A program made the translations under genes and the position numbers. From Acidobacteriota bacterium (GTDB lineage Bacteria; Acidobacteriota; Blastocatellia; Pyrinomonadales; Pyrinomonadaceae): DNA of 35,830 bases. The notes beneath the pieces are model-generated. The model ran no database searches, was not told the origin of the DNA, and saw only the letters and a program-made list of their open reading frames with translations. Positions 32,539 through 35,830 of the stretch are shown here, one piece after another (position 1 is the first letter of the stretch; the number at the start of each line of letters is the position of its first letter). Where the stretch lies: assembly GCA_003222945.1 (NCBI GenBank), contig QHXM01000138.1, forward strand, positions 1 through 35,830, written 5' to 3'.

Positions 32539-33591
32539 TTGCGGACAAGTGCATTCAGAAACAGGACCTTAATCCTGCGTGCGAGTCTTCTCTTTGCACT
32601 CTTCGCGCTCGCCGCTTCGAGCAGTTGTCTGCCGCAGCCTCCTTCAAACGCGGGCGGTCGAAACATAACGGTCTATGGCTTCTCCATTATGAAAGAGCCT
32701 CTGGAGAAGGAGATTTTCACGGCCTTCGCTGCGAAGTGGAAAAAGGATCACAACGAAGAAGTGCATTTCACTTCCTCATTCGCCGGATCGGAAATCATCA
32801 CGAACCAGATCATACAGGGCGTTGACGCGCAGGTCGCAATCCTCTCGATTGAGCGCGACATGGACCGCATCATTCAGCAGTCACACGCAATCACATCCGA
32901 CTGGCGAAGCCTTCCCGCGCACGGCATCGTCAACAAAACTCCCTTCGTCATCATAGTCCGTCAGGGAAACCCCAAAGGCATACACGATTTCGCGGATTTG
33001 GGAAAGCCCGGCGTTCAGTTGATTCATCCAGACCCCGTTAGCTCAGGCGGCGCGCAGTGGTCCGTGCTGGCAATCTACGGCTCGGAACTTATCAAGTCGG
33101 AGAAGCAGACAGGCGACCGGGATGAGGCGCGTGCGCTAAAGACGTTGAAGGCTGTTTGGAAGAATGTCTTTTCGACTCCGGGTTCTGCACGCGAAGCGCG
33201 CACGCAGTTCGAGCTTGGTCACGGCGACGCGCTCATCACCTACGAGCTTGAAGGGCTGCTGATGAAACAGGCCGGAGCGAAGATAGAGATAGTCGTGCCT
33301 GAATCGACAATCTTCAGCGAGCATCCGGCTGCAATAATTGACACCAAAGTTAAGCCGGAAGACCGCGAGGTCGTCGCAGCTTTCCTGCAATACCTTTGGA
33401 GCGACGAAGCGCAAACGTCTTTCGTTAAATATCATTTCCGCTCCGCCACAAACGAATCCCTGAACGATACCAATAAAGAGTTCGCACAGATAAAGCTGCC
33501 GTTTTACGTGAAAGACCTCGGCGGCTGGAACAAAGCTTATCCAGACATCATTGAGAAAATCTGGCGAGATCAAGTGCAGAAAAACAAGTGA
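32539..33591 (+). CDS. Sulfate/thiosulfate ABC transporter substrate-binding lipoprotein
   Basis: 350 residues from TTG 32539, preceded by AAAGG. Lipoprotein signal LFALFALAASSSC (Cys30). The mature part matches the Sbp/CysP family: ITVYGFSIMKEPLEKEIF, the oxyanion-binding SSFAGSEIITNQIIQGVDAQV, LPAHGIVNKTPFVIIVRQGNPKGI, the HPDPVSSGGAQWSVLAIYG motif that contacts sulfate through backbone amides and Ser/Trp, and LITYELEG. It delivers sulfate or a similar tetrahedral oxyanion to the permease encoded next. The TGA stop lies inside the arm of the following hairpin. Confidence 0.88.
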   Translation: MRTSAFRNRTLILRASLLFALFALAASSSCLPQPPSNAGGRNITVYGFSIMKEPLEKEIFTAFAAKWKKDHNEEVHFTSSFAGSEIITNQIIQGVDAQVAILSIERDMDRIIQQSHAITSDWRSLPAHGIVNKTPFVIIVRQGNPKGIHDFADLGKPGVQLIHPDPVSSGGAQWSVLAIYGSELIKSEKQTGDRDEARALKTLKAVWKNVFSTPGSAREARTQFELGHGDALITYELEGLLMKQAGAKIEIVVPESTIFSEHPAAIIDTKVKPEDREVVAAFLQYLWSDEAQTSFVKYHFRSATNESLNDTNKEFAQIKLPFYVKDLGGWNKAYPDIIEKIWRDQVQKNK

Positions 33592-33663
33592 ATAGTGAAT
33601 AGTGAAAAGTGAATAGTTAAAAACAGCTTTCAACTTTTCACTATTCACTATTCACTATTCACT
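33587..33663. repeat. Intergenic hairpin, 'gtgaatagtgaata' family
   Basis: Arm 33587-33619 is built of four 'agtgaatagtgaa' style units and faces 33632-33663 almost perfectly, with a loop of only about 12 nt. It is the most regular of the hairpins. It separates the binding protein from its permease and could lower expression of the membrane subunits relative to the binding protein. Confidence 0.85.
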
Positions 33664-33671
33664 TTTGAAAT

Positions 33672-34508
33672 ATGAGTACGAAGCTTTCAGCCTTGAGACA
33701 CGTGCGCGGCTTCGATATCGCGCAACCTTTGAGCATTGCGACGATGATCGCAATAATGTTCCCGCTCGTGTTGCTGCCGCTGTTGTCTATCTTCGTTTAC
33801 GGGACTTACGGAGGGCTGGATAATTTCTTAGCCGCGCTGACAGCGCCCGAAGCCATCTTCGCTCTGAAGCTCTCGATGGTGACAAGCTTCTGGGCGACCG
33901 CTTTCAACGTTATCTTCGGACTCTTCGCCGCATATGTTCTCTCGCGCTACGACTTTCGTGGCCGCAACGCGCTCATTGTTACCATATCGCTTCCGACTGC
34001 GATTCCGACTGCGGTCGCGGGCTTTGCGTTGCTGCTCCTTTGGGGACCGCAAGGAACTTTGGGAAGACTGCTTGAGCCGAACGGCATACATATAATGTTC
34101 ACGGGCTATGCGATCATACTCGCCAACATCTTCGTCACGTTCCCGCTCGCGTTCGGTGTCATCAAGCCAGTGTTCGACACCATGAGCCGTTCGCTCGAAG
34201 AGGCTTCGGCCACAATCGGAGCTACGCGCTGGCAGACTTTCTGGCACGTCACGCTTCCCTCTCTTCGCGGCGCAATCGTCACGGGCGCGCTCCTGACATT
34301 CGCTCGCGCAATCGGAGAGTTCGGCTCGACCATACTCGTCTCCGGCAACCTTGCTTTGCGGACGCAGACCGCGCCGCTCTACATCTTCTCAAAGTTCAAC
34401 GAAGGTCAGGTCGAAGCGGCCAACGCCATAGCCATAGTGCTCGCGCTCCTCTCGTTCGGAATTTTTAGTCTTCTATTCTTTGCGCGCGATTGGCTCGATA
34501 CTGAGTGA
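33672..34508 (+). CDS. cysT: Sulfate ABC transporter permease CysT
   Basis: 278 residues, usual length, with six membrane segments. The cytoplasmic EAA loop that docks with the ATPase is EEASATIGATRWQTFWHVTLPSLRGA (given here over about residues 176-201), and RAIGEFGSTILVSGN just after it is the hallmark of sulfate and molybdate permeases. ISLPTAIPTAVAGFALLLLWG matches CysT. In most sulfate systems a second permease, CysW, follows, but the next gene here is the ATPase. The permease may act as a homodimer, as ModB does, or cysW lies elsewhere. It starts 8 nt after the hairpin arm ends. Confidence 0.88.
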   Translation: MSTKLSALRHVRGFDIAQPLSIATMIAIMFPLVLLPLLSIFVYGTYGGLDNFLAALTAPEAIFALKLSMVTSFWATAFNVIFGLFAAYVLSRYDFRGRNALIVTISLPTAIPTAVAGFALLLLWGPQGTLGRLLEPNGIHIMFTGYAIILANIFVTFPLAFGVIKPVFDTMSRSLEEASATIGATRWQTFWHVTLPSLRGAIVTGALLTFARAIGEFGSTILVSGNLALRTQTAPLYIFSKFNEGQVEAANAIAIVLALLSFGIFSLLFFARDWLDTE

Positions 34509-34521
34509 GGTGATTGCCGAA

Positions 34522-35830
34522 ATGTTGCCTGAAGAGACAACGAACAAACTCGTGAGCGAGGCGAATAATGGGTCGCCGCAAAGTGAGAGCGCGCCGCAGA
34601 AAGAGATTGCTGCGAGTGTGCGCGCCGTTAGCAAGAAGTTCAAGGGGACAGTTGTTTTAGAAGATATAGATTTCGATGTTGCTGAAGGAGAATCGCTCGT
34701 ACTTTTAGGAGCATCGGGAAGCGGAAAGACTACAATCCTGAGAATCATCTCAGGCTTGGAAGAGCCTGACACGGGTCGCATCATCCTTCATGGCAAGGAC
34801 GTGACGGAGCTTCCTGCCAGAGAGCGCGGCGTCGGCGTCATCTTTCAATCTTACGCGCTCTTCCCGCGCATGACTGTTGAGAAGAACATAGGCTATGGCC
34901 TGCGCATTCGCCTCCGCGCGTTTCGAGAAGTTAAAGGTTGGTGGTTGGCAATACCGTTTATAGGACGATTTATCAGGGGTGCTATTCAGATGGCATTGTT
35001 GCCCGCGGATGTCGGTACTTACCGGCGCAAGCGCAAAGAGATCAAAGAGACTGTCAACAGTCTGATCGAGTTGGTCGGCCTTGAAGAGCATCGCAATAAA
35101 TATCCTTCGCAGCTTTCCGGCGGGCAGCAACAGCGCGTTGCTATTGCGCGCACTCTCGCTTACAAACCGCAGGTGCTTCTATTCGACGAGCCGTTTGGCG
35201 CGCTCGATGCTCAAACGCGCGTGCGATTGCGCAGAGAGATTCACACGCTGTTAAAGAAAGTCAACGTGCCAGCAATCTTCATCACACACGATCAGGAAGA
35301 AGCGCTTGAGCTTGGCGACCGCATAGCGGTTCTAAACGCCGGACGACTAGAACAGATTGGCACGCCCGACGAAGTCTATAACAGACCGGAGACGGAGTTT
35401 GTAGCAACATTCTTAGGCGCTGCGAATCTTCTGCTCGGCGTCGTGAATAACGACAGCATTGAGATCGGCACGGCCAACATCCCTGCCAGAGAAGAGGTCA
35501 AGCGCTTTCGTGAAGGCCAGGCCGTCAAGCTAGTCTTTCGTCCCGAAGATGTCTGCGTGAGCCGGACAGGGATATTGCCGGAAGGCTGCCGACGCTTAAC
35601 AAACGGCGTCGTAGAAGAGATAAGCTTTGTAGGCGCTTATGAACGCGTCATGGTCCGCCTCGATCTAATAGCGCGACAACCGGCGGAAGGCGCACCGCCA
35701 CTCTACAATGTAACCATCACCACGCCTGAGAAAAGAACTGGCATCCCAATAATCGTCACGCGCCCAAAGCCTGAAGCCGCCTCTAACAGACTCAACCTGA
35801 ACGACCGCGTCGCCGTCGGCCTGACATCAT
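34522..35830 (+). CDS. cysA: Sulfate-type ABC transporter ATPase (CysA-like), 3' end beyond window, with a hydrophobic insertion
   Basis: The frame is open to the last base. ATG 34522 follows GAGGTG. An in-frame GTG at 34510 is also possible. All ABC motifs are present: Walker A GASGSGKTT (63-71), Q-loop VIFQSYALFPRMT (Gln109), signature LSGGQQQRVAIAR (198-210), Walker B VLLFDEPFGALD (218-229) and H-loop FITHDQEEA (His256). A TOBE-like regulatory region follows. Between the Q-loop helix and the signature region there is an extra segment of roughly 38 residues (131-168) including KGWWLAIPFIGRFIRGAIQM, which is aromatic and hydrophobic, unlike ordinary CysA. An N-terminal extension of about 30 residues precedes the fold. 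Confidence 0.85.
   Translation, partial: MLPEETTNKLVSEANNGSPQSESAPQKEIAASVRAVSKKFKGTVVLEDIDFDVAEGESLVLLGASGSGKTTILRIISGLEEPDTGRIILHGKDVTELPARERGVGVIFQSYALFPRMTVEKNIGYGLRIRLRAFREVKGWWLAIPFIGRFIRGAIQMALLPADVGTYRRKRKEIKETVNSLIELVGLEEHRNKYPSQLSGGQQQRVAIARTLAYKPQVLLFDEPFGALDAQTRVRLRREIHTLLKKVNVPAIFITHDQEEALELGDRIAVLNAGRLEQIGTPDEVYNRPETEFVATFLGAANLLLGVVNNDSIEIGTANIPAREEVKRFREGQAVKLVFRPEDVCVSRTGILPEGCRRLTNGVVEEISFVGAYERVMVRLDLIARQPAEGAPPLYNVTITTPEKRTGIPIIVTRPKPEAASNRLNLNDRVAVGLTS

Overview
This window looks like a chromosomal segment of an Acidobacteriota bacterium, most likely of the Blastocatellia / Pyrinomonadaceae type. The inference rests on gene content: a von Willebrand A protein of the 'VWFA-related Acidobacterial domain' type, an Oar-like TonB receptor with an N-terminal carboxypeptidase-like regulatory domain, a two-halved M16 peptidase and a SelW-like selenoprotein. 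No rRNA, tRNA, CRISPR, phage or transposase gene was seen.

Layout. 1-5061 (+): cell-surface glycan genes (GT2 fragment, DUF2304 membrane protein, two methyltransferases, a Gfo/Idh/MocA sugar dehydrogenase and a DegT/DnrJ aminotransferase). 5132-7121 (-): an intact gmd and a second gmd copy with an internal deletion, bracketed by two copies of one repeat. 7353-11865 (+): HerA-like ATPase, GT87 membrane glycosyltransferase and a secreted thioredoxin-like protein. 11925-21746 (mostly -): Asp-box lipoprotein, a 21-bp palindrome array, a 144-bp inverted-repeat element, a broken TonB receptor, a Cys-rich secreted protein, the M16 peptidase, MgtC and a 3'-5' exonuclease, with a plus-strand selenoprotein gene between the last groups. 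21953-25896 (+): VWA protein, TorD-like chaperone and a CstB-like persulfide dioxygenase-rhodanese. 25911-30636 (-): a KimA/APC-like permease (broken), a KdpE-like regulator (broken) and a short KdpD-like kinase, with an 11-bp direct-repeat operator between regulator and permease, suggesting a K+ or osmotic regulon. 30803-35830 (+): chromate transporter and a sulfate ABC importer (binding protein, one permease, ATPase running off the end).

Two genome-scale patterns stand out. First, almost every gene boundary holds a long imperfect hairpin whose arms are degenerate short tandem repeats. The arm sequences differ from site to site but the architecture is constant. Some arms supply stop codons or C-terminal residues of neighbouring genes, and one lies in frame inside the M16 peptidase. 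Second, four otherwise well-preserved minus-strand genes (gmd copy 2, the TonB receptor, the APC permease, the KdpE-like regulator) each lack an internal stretch, with a frameshift at the joint and family sequence resuming cleanly on the other side. By recalled family lengths the gap is roughly 60 codons in three of them. This is either shared biology or an assembly artefact, and read mapping would decide.

The clearest gene that ordinary ORF calling would miss is the 85-residue SelW/Rdx-family selenoprotein at 20336-20593. It has an in-frame TGA in a Cys-x-x-Sec motif, a hairpin at the right distance downstream, a Shine-Dalgarno sequence and a TATAAT box.
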